DNA of 64,000 nucleotides from Ascidia mentula. Lineage: Eukaryota > Chordata > Ascidiacea > Phlebobranchia > Ascidiidae. Position numbers and translations under genes: made by a program. The stretch lies in the NCBI GenBank assembly GCA_947561715.1, contig OX387204.1, positions 9,987,001 to 10,051,000 on the forward strand, read 5' to 3'. Below are positions 43,537 to 55,309 of the stretch, one piece after another; within the stretch, counting starts at the first letter, position 1, and every line of letters begins with the position of its first letter. Below the pieces are notes generated by a model. The model ran no database searches. It was not told where the DNA came from and saw only the letters and a list, made by a program, of their open reading frames with translations.

Positions 43537-45918
43537 TCATCTCCAAGACTCTATGGGCATACGGAACGTCAGTGCCAATAAGTAGTAGCACCTCACCATT
43601 ACACAATTGAGGAAATTCCAATCCCTGAAGGTGTGGAAGACTGTCCAATTCGTATTTCTCGTGGTTGGATTAGGCTCGACTGGAATAGCTTCAATAGACA
43701 GGGCATTGCCCACATTGATTTCTTCATCTTCACTTAATGACAAAACGCGAAAAATTGCGCTGATTCCACTGTAATTTGCGGGCCTTCTCCCGACGCTGGT
43801 CATGGTAACTTGTCGGACTTCCGTCTATTGGAAGTAGATCTGCTAACCTTTTGTCGTAAAAACTTATATCGGATCCCTGGTCGAGGAACGCGTACGTCTT
43901 GATCTCTCGACCATTGGCTCGAATTTTCACCGGAATAACTGAAAAGTACGATGAATGGCCGTTCTTTATCGCATTGCACCTGGCTGTAGAATTGTTAGTC
44001 TGGCTGCTGGGGACTCGCCGCGCGGAATTCTATTATAATTTTCCGACGCAGGCACGTATGTCCTCGAACGTACAGGATTTGGTATATCTTCGTGCAGCAA
44101 TGTGTGGTGCGCAAGGGTGCAGCCCCTAACAGTACATGCACTTGGCCTGGTGCAAAACCTCGACGTGTGCCGATAACCAAAACAGTTATAACACATAAAT
44201 TTATCCTTTCTTTCTTCTTTGAACCTTGGATTTTTTACCGAACGCATCACATCTTTCCAATACGTGATTACGTTTGCAGCATGGACAACTCAATATTGGG
44301 ACAGGCGACAAACTTGGATTTGTTGTCACAGTGGCGCAGGAAACATTTTTTCCACCGAGTTTACCAGCACGTTTTTTTTCTTCAATTTTCCGGGACAGAC
44401 ACAACTGGCCAGGTAAAGTGTTCACTACGGCAGATTCTTCTTCGACAAATTCATCAAGATCTGCGAAATCTGCATCCCTGCCAGTTTTCTTTACAATCTG
44501 CGCAACTCGGCGGCGCCAAAGCCTTTGCGACTCATACGGCAGCTTGTTCGCCAAAGCCACCAAACGATCTACAATGTTTAAGTCAGCAAAATTTCCAAGT
44601 TGGCGAAGTACCAACAAGCATTTTTTCATAGTCTGTGCATAGGCGCGTATGCGGACTGCATCATCAGGTTTCAAGTTAGGACCATTGGTCAACTCCTCTA
44701 CGAAGGCTCTTGCGAGTATATAAGGCTTACCGGAAGTTCTCGTAGAGAATGTTTCTTGCCTCTGGAAAGCCTTCCTCTGGATAGAACAGTGTTCAATCAG
44801 GAACCTCGCCTTTCCTTTGCATTAATTGACAAGCAATGTCAGGCGCATATCGTCACTTCGAATCTTGCATTCGAGATACGATTCAAAGTAACGTACAAAC
44901 ATCCAATAATCCGTAGGTTTTCCCGAGAACGTCATGTGGTCGGGCTTCGGCATACTCATGCCTTCTCCAACTGCCTTTACGATGCACGGTAATACAGCTG
45001 GGCTCTCTTTAATTTCCAAGTCCGGGTGTGTATTCAATACAGGAGCACGTACAAAAAGACTAACGTTGTTACGTGGTACTTTCCCATTTTGGATATGGGA
45101 CGCACAATCTCGGGTAGCAGAAGACATCGTCGGAACTTCTTCGACAGCCAGCACCGAGGAAGTCGATTCTACTTCTGGGCTCTGACTATGGTTGGACCCC
45201 TTGTCCGACGACGTCAGATCATTGGGTTCTTCATTCAATATTCTAGCCCTTGCATCGGCAGCCTGGAAATCGTATTTTGCCTTTAACTTCCGCCTTTCTG
45301 CTTCCAAAGCAACCTTTTCCAAATCTGCATTCTGTTGCAGAGCCACCCTTTCAAGTTCCGCCTTTCGTTGCCCTTGAACTAGATCGTTTTCTTCCTCGAT
45401 CTGTTTTATGCGAATCAATGCCAACTCTCGCTCCACCTTTGCCTCTAGACGACTTCTGATGAGCTCGCCACAGACGAACGTGAGCGGCTGGTCCGTGAGA
45501 ATCTGTGGCTAGAAGCCACAGTTGGTGCCCTGTGCTGTGGGCTTAGCCCAATTTCGGGCAATGCGTTTGGTAGTTCAAATGGCGTTAACTCCGCAATTTT
45601 GGTTTCAAACTCCTTCTTACATTGTTCGACGGACTTCAACTCGTCCTCGCATACAGCGCGGTTCTCTGAGTCTTCGCAACAGGCAATATACATGCCGTAC
45701 ATATTTTTCAATTGTGAGTAGCATTCGTTAATTTGGAACTTAGCTACTTGCAGTAGGGAGTGGTCCTTATTTAAAATTTCTGTCTCAGCCACTACATACC
45801 AACAGTTGAGCTTGTCGACATAACGGTGTATCTCGTCATGGCACAGTACGACTTGAGCGGCGAGAGGTCTCAACCGTGTAGGCACCGGCGATTCGAACGG
45901 AGATATAGTCCTATCCAT
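43537..45918 (-). pseudogene. Element H gag and protease, frameshifted
   Basis: It starts at an ATG (45918) homologous to the start used by C. In order: N-terminal helical region (45445-45918), coiled coil (around 45300-45436), Gag core (KPDHMTFSGKPTDYWMFVRY), helical capsid-like part (44201-44692), zinc knuckles (CPCCKRNHVLERC; CYNCFGYRHTSRFC) and protease (FLDQGSDISF). At least four frame changes break it, around 45440, 44820, 44230 and 43950. Confidence 0.86.
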
Positions 45919-45977
45919 TTCTTCACAGATAACAAAAAAGTAAACCTTCTTGGAAACTTCGTTTCAGAAAACTTTAA

Positions 45978-46325
45978 TGTAACGGCTTCCGCGCCTGGCA
46001 CCGCGAGGCCGTCACACCAAGGTTGGAAAGTTATACTCTGTCTCAATTTGGAAAAACGCGTGTATTTTTACCATACACACTGTACATTCCCTTCTGTGTA
46101 GAAACCGTGTTCGAAGGGTCTACGTGTCCTACGAGTCTTTTCGTCTCCTCCCGACGTCTGTATCGTCTACACTTCGAATACATTCTATCTTGCGTACGAG
46201 TCCGTACTGCACATTCGATAACAAGAATACCATCAACTGAGTGAGCGAGTTTGAGGCCCATTAAATATACGCGTTTTAACTTCGGGAATTCCGCCTCGTG
46301 TGACGGTCCGCGCCAAGAACCGGGC
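45978..46325 (-). repeat. Element H 5' LTR, truncated
   Basis: It ends GCCGTTACA at 45978. The last 110 bp resemble the ends of the B and C LTRs (acgcgtgtatttt, ggtgtgacg, cgcggtgccag). The remainder matches the LTR fragment at 16229-16486 instead. The first roughly 20-25 bp are missing, where satellite sequence begins at 46326. Confidence 0.75.
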
Positions 46326-48190
46326 GATTTCAGCACTTGTCCATTTTGCGGTGTATGAATTTTAGATAAAAAATATTGATTTTCAGTACAAGTTTTACTA
46401 TGCAGTGGAAAACACTGGTACTCCAATATCGCTTTTACGGTTGCACAACGTATGTAACTGAGCGATTTCAGCACTTGTCCATTTTGCGGTGTATGAATTT
46501 TAGATCAAAAATATTTTTTTCAGTACAAATTTTACTATGCAGTGGAAAACACTGGTACTCCAATATTGCTTTTACGGTTGCACAACGTATGTAACTGAGC
46601 GATTTCAGCACTTGTCCATTTTGCAGTATTTGACTTTTCGATAAAAAATATTTTTTTCAGTGTAAGTTTTATTGTGCAGTTGAAAACACTGGTACCCCAG
46701 TATTGCTTATGCGATTTCGCAAACCATGTAGCTTTGCGATTTCAGCACTTGTCCATTTTGCAGTATATGACTTTTTGATCAGAAAAAAAATTGTTTCAGT
46801 ACAAGTTTTACTATGCAGTAGAAAACACTGGTACTCCAGTACTGCTTTTGCGGTTTCACAACGCATGTAACTGTGCGATTTCAGCACTTGTCCATTTCGC
46901 AGTATATGACTTTTCGATCAAAAATATTTTATTTCAGTACAAGCTTTATAATACAGTGGAAAACATTGGTACTCCAGAATTGGTTTTGCGAGTGCACAGC
47001 GTATGTAACTGTGCAATTTCAGCACTTGTCCATTGTGCAGTACCGTATCAGCACTTGTCCATTTCGCAGTATATGACTTTTCGATAAAAAATATTTTTTT
47101 CAGTACAAGTTTTACTATGCAGTGGAAAACACTGGTACTGCTTTTGCGGTTTCACAACGTATGTAACTGTGCGATTTCAGCACTTGTCCATTTCGCAGTA
47201 TATGACTTTTCGATAAAAAACATTTTTTTCAGTAGAATGATTATTATATTGTGAAAAACACTGGCACTCCAGTATTGCTTTTGCGGTTGCACAAGTATGT
47301 AACTGTGCGATTTTTGCACTATATGACTTTTTGATAAAAAATATTTTTTTTTCAGTGTAAGTTTTCATATGCAATTGAAAAGACTGGTACTTTAGTGTTG
47401 CTTTTGCGGTTGCATAACGTATGTAACTGTGCGATTTCAGCACTTGTCCATTTTGCAGTATATGACTTTTCGATAAGAAAATATTTTGTTTCAGTAGAAG
47501 TTTTACTGTGCAGTGGAAAACACTGGCATTCCAACATTGCTTTTTGCGGTTGCACAACGTATGTAACTCTGCGATTTCAGCACTTGTCCATTTTGCAGTA
47601 TATGACTTTTCGATAAAAAATATTTTTTTTCAGTACAAGCTTTATAATATATTGGAATACGCTGGTACTCCAGGATGGCTTTTGCGGTTGCACAACGTAT
47701 GTAACTGTGCGATTTCAGCACTTGTCCATTTTTCAGTAGGCTATATGACTTTTCGATAAAAAATATTTTTTTTCAGTACAAGCTTTATAATACAGTGGAA
47801 AACGCTGGTACTCCTGTATTGCTTTTGCGGTTGCACAACGTATGTAACTATGCGATTTCAGCACTTGTCCATTTTGCAGTATATGATTTTTCGATCAAAA
47901 ATATTTTTTTTCAGCACAAGCTTATTATACAGTGGAAAACGCTGGTACTCCAGTATTGCTTTTGCGGTTGCACAACGTATGTAACTATGCAATTTCAGCA
48001 CTTGTCCATTTTGCAGTATGTGACTTTTCGATTAAAAATATTTTTTTTCAGTACAAGCTTTATTATACAGTGGAAAACGCTGGTACTCCAGTATTGCTTT
48101 TGCGGTTGCACAACGTATGTAACTATGCGATTTCAGCAATTGTCCATTTTGCAGTATATGACTTTTCGACAAAAAAAATTTTTTTTCAGT
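46326..48190 (-). repeat. 138-bp satellite array, inverted part
   Basis: About 13-14 monomers in the orientation opposite to the rest of the array. Each contains gatttcagcacttgtccatt, agtatatgacttttcgat, a T-rich run and ttgcggttgcacaacgtatg. Monomers near 46326-47400 are diverged, with indels; those near 48190 are close to the consensus. Spacing is 137-138 bp in full units. Confidence 0.93.
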
Positions 48191-48822
48191 ACCAGCGTTT
48201 TCCACTGTATAATAAAGCTTGTACTGAAAAAAAATATTTTTAATCGAAAGTCATATACTGCAAAATGGACAAGTGCTGAAATTGCACAGTTACATACGTT
48301 GTGCAACCGCAAAAGCAATACTGGAGTACCAGCGTTTTCCACTGTATAATAAAGCTTGTACTGAAAAAAAATATTTTTAATCGAAAAGTCACATACTGCA
48401 AAATGGACAAGTGCTGAAATTGCATAGTTACATACGTTGTGCAACCGCAAAAGCAATACTGGAGTACCAGCGTTTTCCACTGTATAATAAAGCTTGTACT
48501 GAAAAAAAATATTTTTTATCGAAAAGTCATATACTGCAAAATGGACAAGTGCTGAAATCGCACAGTTACATACGTTGTGCAACCGCAAAAGCAATACTGG
48601 AGTACCAGCGTTTTCCACTGTTTAATAAAGCTTGAACAGAAAAAAAATATTTTTTCACAAAAAGTCATATACTGCAAAATGGACAAGTGCTGAAATCGCA
48701 TAGTTACATACGTTGTGCAACCGCAAAAGCAATACTGGAGTACCAGCGTTTTCCACTGTATAATAAAGCTTGTACTGAAAAAAAATATTTTTTGTCGAAA
48801 AGTCATATACTGCAAAATGGAC
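48191..48822 (+). repeat. 138-bp satellite array, forward part 1
   Basis: After the head-to-head switch at about 48188-48193 (cagtacc) the same monomer runs in the opposite orientation for about 4.5 copies. It is then interrupted by element G after aaaatggac. Confidence 0.93.
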
Positions 48823-49402
48823 TGTAACGTGCTTTTTCTAGCCGATCGGTAACGCTACACGTTGCACAGCGGTTCAGCACAAAATGTCTCGAAACGCGCT
48901 CCTAGCTTCCCAGGTAGTCACCAAGTACAGGACACAAAACACAGTTGTATTCAATGTGAAATGAATGACGGGCGCAAAGTCACGGCGCCGGAACGGGAGC
49001 GGTTTCTAGTAAAGAAACACAATTGTACAATCAATACGTAAACAAATTTACACTATAGCAAAATCAATCGCACTTACCGAACTGTTTTGCGACCGATCTT
49101 ATTCAGAGAATTGTCCGTTGTGACAACACATTTTTCAGTAGCATTATTATAATCCAGTAAAGTTTCAATTGTTGCAAGGCACAGTAAACAAACTATTTCG
49201 CAGTTTTGCTTATTCAAATAGAATCGTTATTATTAAAGATACCACAATAACTGGTAACACAACTAGCAAAGAAGAAAAACACAACCATGCGGTCTGCACG
49301 CGCACGGCTACTGCGCAGCCTTTGTGACGCAATAACAGAAGTTGTGCCAAACATAGAAAACGTAATGGAAAGAACTAACGAAATCGGGTTTGGGAATCTA
49401 CA
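48823..49402 (-). repeat. Element G 3' LTR
   Basis: 580 bp; on the plus strand it reads TGTAACGTGC to ATCTACA. A polypurine tract lies beside it at 49403-49419 (minus strand gggggggagga). Confidence 0.95.
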
Positions 49403-49419
49403 TCCTCCCCCCCAAAATT
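49403..49419 (-). other. Polypurine tract of element G
   Basis: Minus strand aattttgggggggagga, directly before the 3' LTR. Similar to the element A tract. Confidence 0.88.
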
Positions 49420-49440
49420 GGGCATTGTACCAATTTTACA

Positions 49441-51535
49441 TCAACACAAAGATTCACAAACAGTTTTCAGTTCAGTCTCATCCTGTGCGGCAGGGATTAC
49501 CACGCAGAGTTTAGTGATGGGTCTCCTGAGGACGCCGCCGGCCGTCTTCACTTCAACGCTCCTCACCACCTGGTGTTTGTCATGGAATAGTTCGGTAACT
49601 CTACCGAGAGGCCATCGACATCGTGGAGCAGAATCATCGACGAGTAGCACAACATCACCTTTGGAAAAGTTACTTTTTCGGGTGTGCCATTTTTGTCTGG
49701 AGATGATTGTCCGGGGGTACTCCCTCAGCCATCGTTGCCAAAACTCATCGGCAACATGTTGAACCAGGCGGTATCGGCGTCTGGCGTAGCAATCGCTCGG
49801 GTAGGTAATCGTCGGCGGCAGTCCCACAGATGGGTTAATTCGTAATAGGTGGTTTGGCGTCAAGGGCATGTCCTCACCGACATCCAGGGGGACTTCAGTT
49901 AGTGGTCGTGAATTTACGATGTTCTCCACTTCCAACAGCAACGTGTGTAGGGCGTCATCGTCTAGTTTTCCCTCAGGATATATCGCCATCATAATTCTTC
50001 GGACGGTTCTGATCATCCGTTCCCACACTCCACCCATGTGGCTTGCTCCTGGTGGGTTGAACGACCACTTCACCTTCCGCTGGCGCAGGTAGTCGCAGAT
50101 CTGATTTTGGTTCCATTTCTCCACGTCTTCCTTCATAACGCGGTTTGCTCCGACGAAATTGGTTCCATTATCCGAGTAAATGTGTGATATTGGACCACGT
50201 CGTGCAAGAAATCGCCTCAAGACGTTCAAAAAGGCGTCTGTAGTTAGGTCGGCAGCAACTTCTAGATGAACAGCACGTGTCGTCATACACGTAAACAGAC
50301 ATCCGTACCTTTTAATTTCGCATCTGCGTTGTCTGATCAGCAAAGGTCCGAAATAGTCCACACCGACGTGTGAGAATGGTGGTTCGTCAACCTGCAATCT
50401 GGACGGAGGCAGGTCAGCCATCAGCTGCTGACCTGGCCTGGCATTTCTTCGTCGGCAAAACAAGCAATGGCGTATAACCCGACGAACAGTCGCTCGGGCG
50501 TTCACTATCCAGTAGCGCTGGCACAACAAACTCAATGTGTAGTTGATACCAGCATGCCCCGCACCTTGGGCGTGAATTTCTTGGGCAATTAATTCCGTTA
50601 GGCGACAATCATTGGGCAGAATCGCCGGATGCCTTGTTTCGTAGCACAACCTCGCGTTGTCGAGTCTGCCGCCAACACGAAGTATGTCGTCCTTCAATAT
50701 AGGGTCGAGCCTATAGAGCGCAGATTTTGGCAGCAGTTTACCCGTGGGTAGCGATGCAAGCCAGTCAGCAAAGTGCTGACGCTGCACAAACTTGACAAGT
50801 TCTGACTCAGCAATTATTATTTCGTCAACGGATATAGGCGAGTGTGACACGGTCACCTCTTTCTTTTTCGCTTTACAGTACAAGTAGCGTTTAAACCTGA
50901 GCAACCATGCAGTTGCCAGCTTCAAACGATGTAGTGACGAAAAATAGCCAATCAAACGATCAGTGCCTTTTTCTTCGAGCGTTGTGAGGAAAACATCCGC
51001 CTTGATTCTTTCCAAGTCAAAGCTTTTGTAGACCTCAGCAGTAGTTGGTATCTTGGTGAAACGATTTGGCCACTGGTCGGGTGTCTTTCGCAGAAACTCA
51101 GGTCCGGTTAACCACATTCCACTGCACAGTGCATTGGCAGTAACACCGCGAGACGCTGCATCAGCCGGGTTCTCGTCGGTTGGTACGTGCATCCAATCAT
51201 GGACACATGAGTGATTCAAAATCTGTGTAATTCGATTTCGCGAAAATATAGGAAAGTTCTTGCTGTCGGCGTGCAAACTCTGCAGCACAATGGATGAGTC
51301 TGTCCAAAACAGACAAGGACAGTCTTCTAAATCAAGTTCCTCCTTCACTGTTCGTGACATTTTCACTGCATCCAAAGCAGCCTCCAGTTCCAGTCGTGGT
51401 ATAGTTTGCCTTCCTGAACCGGAAAGCAGTGATTTGCCCATCACCAGCGAGCACGTAACGTTCGAGCGGTCATCTACTGACCTCAGGTAACAAGCACAAC
51501 CTCGTGCTTCTGACGAAGCGTCAGCAAATGTAACT
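49441..51535 (-). CDS. pol: Element G RNase H and integrase, in the frame after the frameshift
   Basis: Open continuously from about 51535; 667 codons follow the first ATG at 51444. The early part is RNase H (IPRLELEAALDAVK, FWTDSSIVLQS, NPADAASRG). Integrase follows: HHCC finger (GAGHAGINY ... CLFCRRRN, residues about 295-345 from 51444), VDYFGPL near 360, YSDNGTNF near 423, WERMIRT near 475, and the C-terminal domain (EFWQRWLREYPRT). All DDE residues are present. In a working element this would be the C-terminal part of one polyprotein; here a missing base puts it in another frame from Gag-RT. Confidence 0.9.
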
Positions 51536-54500
51536 GTACTTTGGACGCATTGGTGGTCATTCGATAAAAACGAGGTATTCTTACCTCACAAAGCTCACAG
51601 AGGCTTTCTCGCCATTTTCGCCACCTGGCTTGATCCGTGGTCGGCACGACATCGTCCCATCCAATCTTCTGTTGACACACGTCCCTGTAGATCAATCGAG
51701 CTTCTAGGACCACGGGTGCAACGAATCCAAGGGGGTCAAACAAGGAGTTTGTCACAGAGAGCATTCCACGTCGCGTGATCGGTTTGTCCGGCAGGACGAC
51801 ATTAAATCCAAATTCGTCCTCTGGAAGACGCCAGCTGATTCCCAGAACACGTTCCTGTACCTCTCCGCCAAGCGGAATGTTCTGGATTGATTTGGACCTT
51901 TCCTCATTAGGAACAGAGGTCGTCACAGCGTCACTCGATGACAACCATTTTGTCAGCCTGAAACCTCCCATGGACAGCAAACTTCTTAAATTTTCCACCA
52001 TTTTCATTCCCATTGCTTCTGTGGGGATTGATAATAAACAATCGTCCACATAAAAGTTTTTTCTCACGACCTCGGTGACACGAGGATCAAAAAACTTCCC
52101 AAATTCACGTGCAGTTTCACGTAGGCAGAATGTGGCGCAGCTTGGGGACGACTTTGCGCCAAATAAATGAACAGTCATTCGGTGCGGCACAGGGTCCTTT
52201 AGTGTGTCGCCTCCTGGCCACCACAGGAATCTGAAGGCGTCACGATCCTGCTGTGTGACGCGTACTTGGTGGAACATGGCTTCTATGTCCGCAACCAAAG
52301 CCACGGCTTCTTTGCGGAATCTCAAAAGCACTCCAACCAACGAGTTCATCAAGTGATCGTTTATAGAGTTACCGTCGCACTTTGCGGCACAGTCAAAAAC
52401 GATCCGAAGCTTTTCCGGCTTCTTTGGGTTGACCACGGGATGGTGAGGAAGGTACCACTTCCGACCGTCAGTACTAATTTCTTCTTCTGGTACCCGTTCG
52501 GCATAACCCTTATCCAGAAGGATTTGCATCTGCTGTACATACCTTTGACTTAAACTTGCATCATGCGACAAACGCTTCTTAAGACCAGACAGTCGTTTCT
52601 GTGCCAATTTCAAAGTGTTGGGAAGAATATCTGCCGAATTTCGCCACAACAGTGGCAGCTGGTAATGTCCATCTTTGTGTTCCACTTGCTTGGTCATGAT
52701 GTCATATGCAATGACGTCCTCCGCTGAAAACTTCAATCCAAACTCCATTGCTTCCCTGTTGCTCCGGAGCCACTGTAGGAAGGATTCAGCATCCCCCAAA
52801 TGACCACTTCGCATGGGGTAAGTTTCACCATCATCGGTCACGATGACGTCATCGATGTTATTAAAGGGATTGAAATGTTCAATTCCCTGCAACAGAAAAC
52901 TACAGCCCCTGGGGGTTTTCTGTGGAGCATAACCTCTTAGCAACCAACCCAGAGGCGTTTTGACAGCGTCCGGGTACTCCGGATCAGGAGAGAACCGACT
53001 CTCCAAACATCGATGAACTAAGTAGTTGTCTGTACCAATAAGTAATGTGACAGACCCACCTTTGATTTGCGGTAAATGCACTCCCTGCAGATGCTTGGGA
53101 CGAACAGATGTTCCAAACTTTGGGACATGCTCAGGCGGAACAGGTATTTCGTCAAGTAGCGTCACTTCCGGTAAATTGAACTCCTCTCCTCCCATCAAGG
53201 GCAGTACTGACATGGAGATTTTCACGGTGTTCAGCTCCCTTGCACCATTGATCGACCCGAGCTGCATTCGAACTGGTTCGCCTTCTACCTCAACATCCAA
53301 CATGTTCATCAGCCGTTTCTCACAGAAGGTTTTGTCTGAACCAGTGTCCAGCAGAGCATATGTTTCAATTTCCTTGTCCCCAACGCGGACTCGAACAGGA
53401 ACAATGTCTAACCAAGCGGACATTGAGTTGCTGTCATGACAGCCCACGGTATTCAAGCAACTACCCTGTTTCAAAGACGCTGAGTCATTTCCATTCTTGT
53501 CCTCCGAAGATGCGTCCGTCGGTCGGGGTCTCGCCGGATTGTGCAGAAGCACATGATGGTATGCACTTCCACAACCTTCCTCATGGCAAACTGTCTTACT
53601 GCTACAATCAACAACCATGTGTCCCACTTCAAGACACCGGAAACACAAACCTTTCGCTCTCACAAATTGTCGTCGCTCACGATGCGGTTTTCGTTTAAAC
53701 GCAAAGCAGACGTCGAGGTCATGCGGCTTTGCACAACAAGGACACGGTTTCTTTCGTTGTGTTGACTGGTTTTCCTTCTGCACCGATTTCTGTGCACCAG
53801 TAGAAGCAATGGCGTTGCATGACGTCGCCTTTTGTCGTTTGACACCTTGATTCTTTTCAGGGCCTGAAGGAAAGAGACCTTTCCCATATATCGAGTTGGC
53901 TTCCTCGCTCTGCTTCACAACGAAATTCGCAAAATCCGCGAAACGCGCGACCCTACCCGTTTCCCTTTGCAATGCAACAGATGCAGAAACCCATTTGCAT
54001 TGCATCTCCACAGGTAGCTTGCTAGCAATAGCAACAATAAAACCGACAGAATCAACGGTAGACATACCCGTGATTTCCTCCAAAGATACGCAGCATCTCT
54101 TAAGGAGGACGGCCAACTTTTCCAAACCGTCGGGGTCGTTTCGCCCAATCTTCGGACTTTCTTGCAACTTCTTTTCGCAGCAACGAGCGATAATATGTGG
54201 TTGACCATAGCGTTCGTACAGTTCTTTCCAAGCAAGTTCGTAGCTTATTGCAGGGTTTGAGGATGACGTATAGTGCCTCAGCTTTTCATTGACACTCGGC
54301 GTGCAATGTTGCAGCAAATATGTAAGTCTTAAATCATCACAGTCTAATCTGCTAGCAATATGAATTTTGTATCGATTTGCAAATGACCAATAGTCCATAG
54401 GATCGCCATCAAACTTTGTTATTTGTGTTTTTGGCAGAAAACGTTCACCAACCTCCGTATAATGAGGTCTAAACTGCGTCGGAGAGGTACGCCCATTATG

Positions 54501-55262
54501 TGGCGAGTAAATGTTATCACGTGGTACCTTTTGGCGACGAGGACATTCGAATTCCTTGAATTTTACTTCATTTGGTTTAGGATCTTCGATCACTAATTCT
54601 TCAGGATTCTTGGGACACACTGTATCTTTTCGTTGTTCGTATTTAAACGAACAAACGCTGGCAACTTCTTCCCATGCGTTCAGTTCGGCTTCTGCTAGTT
54701 CCAACTTCCGTTGAGATTCGCGATCAGCGATTTCAGCTTCCAATTTTCGTTTATCCAGGGTGAACTCGGCCTGTTTTAATTCCTCTTCTTTTCGTTCTTC
54801 ATCTTGCTTGCGTGCTAATCGAGCAAGATTTAGCTTCACACGACTTTCCTTTAACTTAATACTGCATGTCGAGCTCCTAGAAGATCTTACGCTCCCAGTG
54901 TGAATAGTGGATTCACATCGTTTCGACGTTCTACTGGCGGGCGGTGAACGGCTACCAGCTTCCGAGACAGGCACCGGTGTTGAAATGTCGCGCAGCCACT
55001 GCCTGACGCGAATGTCGAACTCGTTCTTGCCTCGAACACAATCCCTTTTTCGAGACACACTTCCCGGCATCGTGGCCTCATCGGACATATCTTCACACAG
55101 GTTCATAGCCTCGGTATAGCTTGCTTCTACGGCAAGCAACGCTTCTTGCAGTTTTTCCTTTTCGCGGTTGAGCATCATCCTCTCAGCATCGAGGTAATCG
55201 TCTTGTAACTGTTTTAATGCACAGCCAAGCCGTTTTCTCTTCTTCTTTGTCAGGACAGGCAT
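51483..55262 (-). CDS. gag-pol: Element G Gag-protease-RT polyprotein part
   Basis: 1,259 codons from the ATG at 55262, soon after the 5' LTR. In order: basic N-terminus (KKKRKRLG), coiled coil, DUF1759-like Gag (TKFDGDPMDYWSF), zinc knuckles near 509 (CPCCAKPHDLDVC) and 540 (CFRCLEVGHMVVDC), aspartic protease with LLDTGSDKTF near 637, RT with [14 protein letters not shown] and YVDD near 1072, then the RNase H start. The final codons are out of frame: sequence after VQLHL no longer matches the family, because one T is missing in a short T run near 51535. Up to that point nothing is damaged. Confidence 0.93.
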   Translation of the reverse strand: MPVLTKKKRKRLGCALKQLQDDYLDAERMMLNREKEKLQEALLAVEASYTEAMNLCEDMSDEATMPGSVSRKRDCVRGKNEFDIRVRQWLRDISTPVPVSEAGSRSPPASRTSKRCESTIHTGSVRSSRSSTCSIKLKESRVKLNLARLARKQDEERKEEELKQAEFTLDKRKLEAEIADRESQRKLELAEAELNAWEEVASVCSFKYEQRKDTVCPKNPEELVIEDPKPNEVKFKEFECPRRQKVPRDNIYSPHNGRTSPTQFRPHYTEVGERFLPKTQITKFDGDPMDYWSFANRYKIHIASRLDCDDLRLTYLLQHCTPSVNEKLRHYTSSSNPAISYELAWKELYERYGQPHIIARCCEKKLQESPKIGRNDPDGLEKLAVLLKRCCVSLEEITGMSTVDSVGFIVAIASKLPVEMQCKWVSASVALQRETGRVARFADFANFVVKQSEEANSIYGKGLFPSGPEKNQGVKRQKATSCNAIASTGAQKSVQKENQSTQRKKPCPCCAKPHDLDVCFAFKRKPHRERRQFVRAKGLCFRCLEVGHMVVDCSSKTVCHEEGCGSAYHHVLLHNPARPRPTDASSEDKNGNDSASLKQGSCLNTVGCHDSNSMSAWLDIVPVRVRVGDKEIETYALLDTGSDKTFCEKRLMNMLDVEVEGEPVRMQLGSINGARELNTVKISMSVLPLMGGEEFNLPEVTLLDEIPVPPEHVPKFGTSVRPKHLQGVHLPQIKGGSVTLLIGTDNYLVHRCLESRFSPDPEYPDAVKTPLGWLLRGYAPQKTPRGCSFLLQGIEHFNPFNNIDDVIVTDDGETYPMRSGHLGDAESFLQWLRSNREAMEFGLKFSAEDVIAYDIMTKQVEHKDGHYQLPLLWRNSADILPNTLKLAQKRLSGLKKRLSHDASLSQRYVQQMQILLDKGYAERVPEEEISTDGRKWYLPHHPVVNPKKPEKLRIVFDCAAKCDGNSINDHLMNSLVGVLLRFRKEAVALVADIEAMFHQVRVTQQDRDAFRFLWWPGGDTLKDPVPHRMTVHLFGAKSSPSCATFCLRETAREFGKFFDPRVTEVVRKNFYVDDCLLSIPTEAMGMKMVENLRSLLSMGGFRLTKWLSSSDAVTTSVPNEERSKSIQNIPLGGEVQERVLGISWRLPEDEFGFNVVLPDKPITRRGMLSVTNSLFDPLGFVAPVVLEARLIYRDVCQQKIGWDDVVPTTDQARWRKWRESLCELCEVRIPRFYRMTTNASKVQLHLLTLRQKHEVVLVT

Positions 55263-55309
55263 GTTGTGACGTCACAAACGGTTGTAACAATGACAGTTCG
55301 AAACTTGTA

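Larger units (their letters stand above)
42518..46325 (-). mobile_element. BEL/Pao element H, truncated at both ends
   Basis: Minus strand: partial 5' LTR (45978-46325), Gag, protease, RT and the beginning of RNase H, where it is cut by the Gypsy LTR fragment. Coding sequence looks about 90-95% like element C by eye, but the upstream part of the LTR is unrelated to C's. It carries several small deletions and frameshifts. The 5' end of the LTR is lost where the 138-bp satellite begins. Confidence 0.87.

Noticed and set aside
7179..46325. Elements B and H as two halves of one original element split by element F
   Set aside because: They cover complementary parts and share orientation, but their LTRs differ in the upstream half, about 170 bp between the two ends is unaccounted for, and no duplication supports the split.
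49287..49514. Short plus-strand frame starting MRSARARLL, repeated near 55774
   Set aside because: It lies in the LTR of element G on the antisense strand and is duplicated only because the LTR is.
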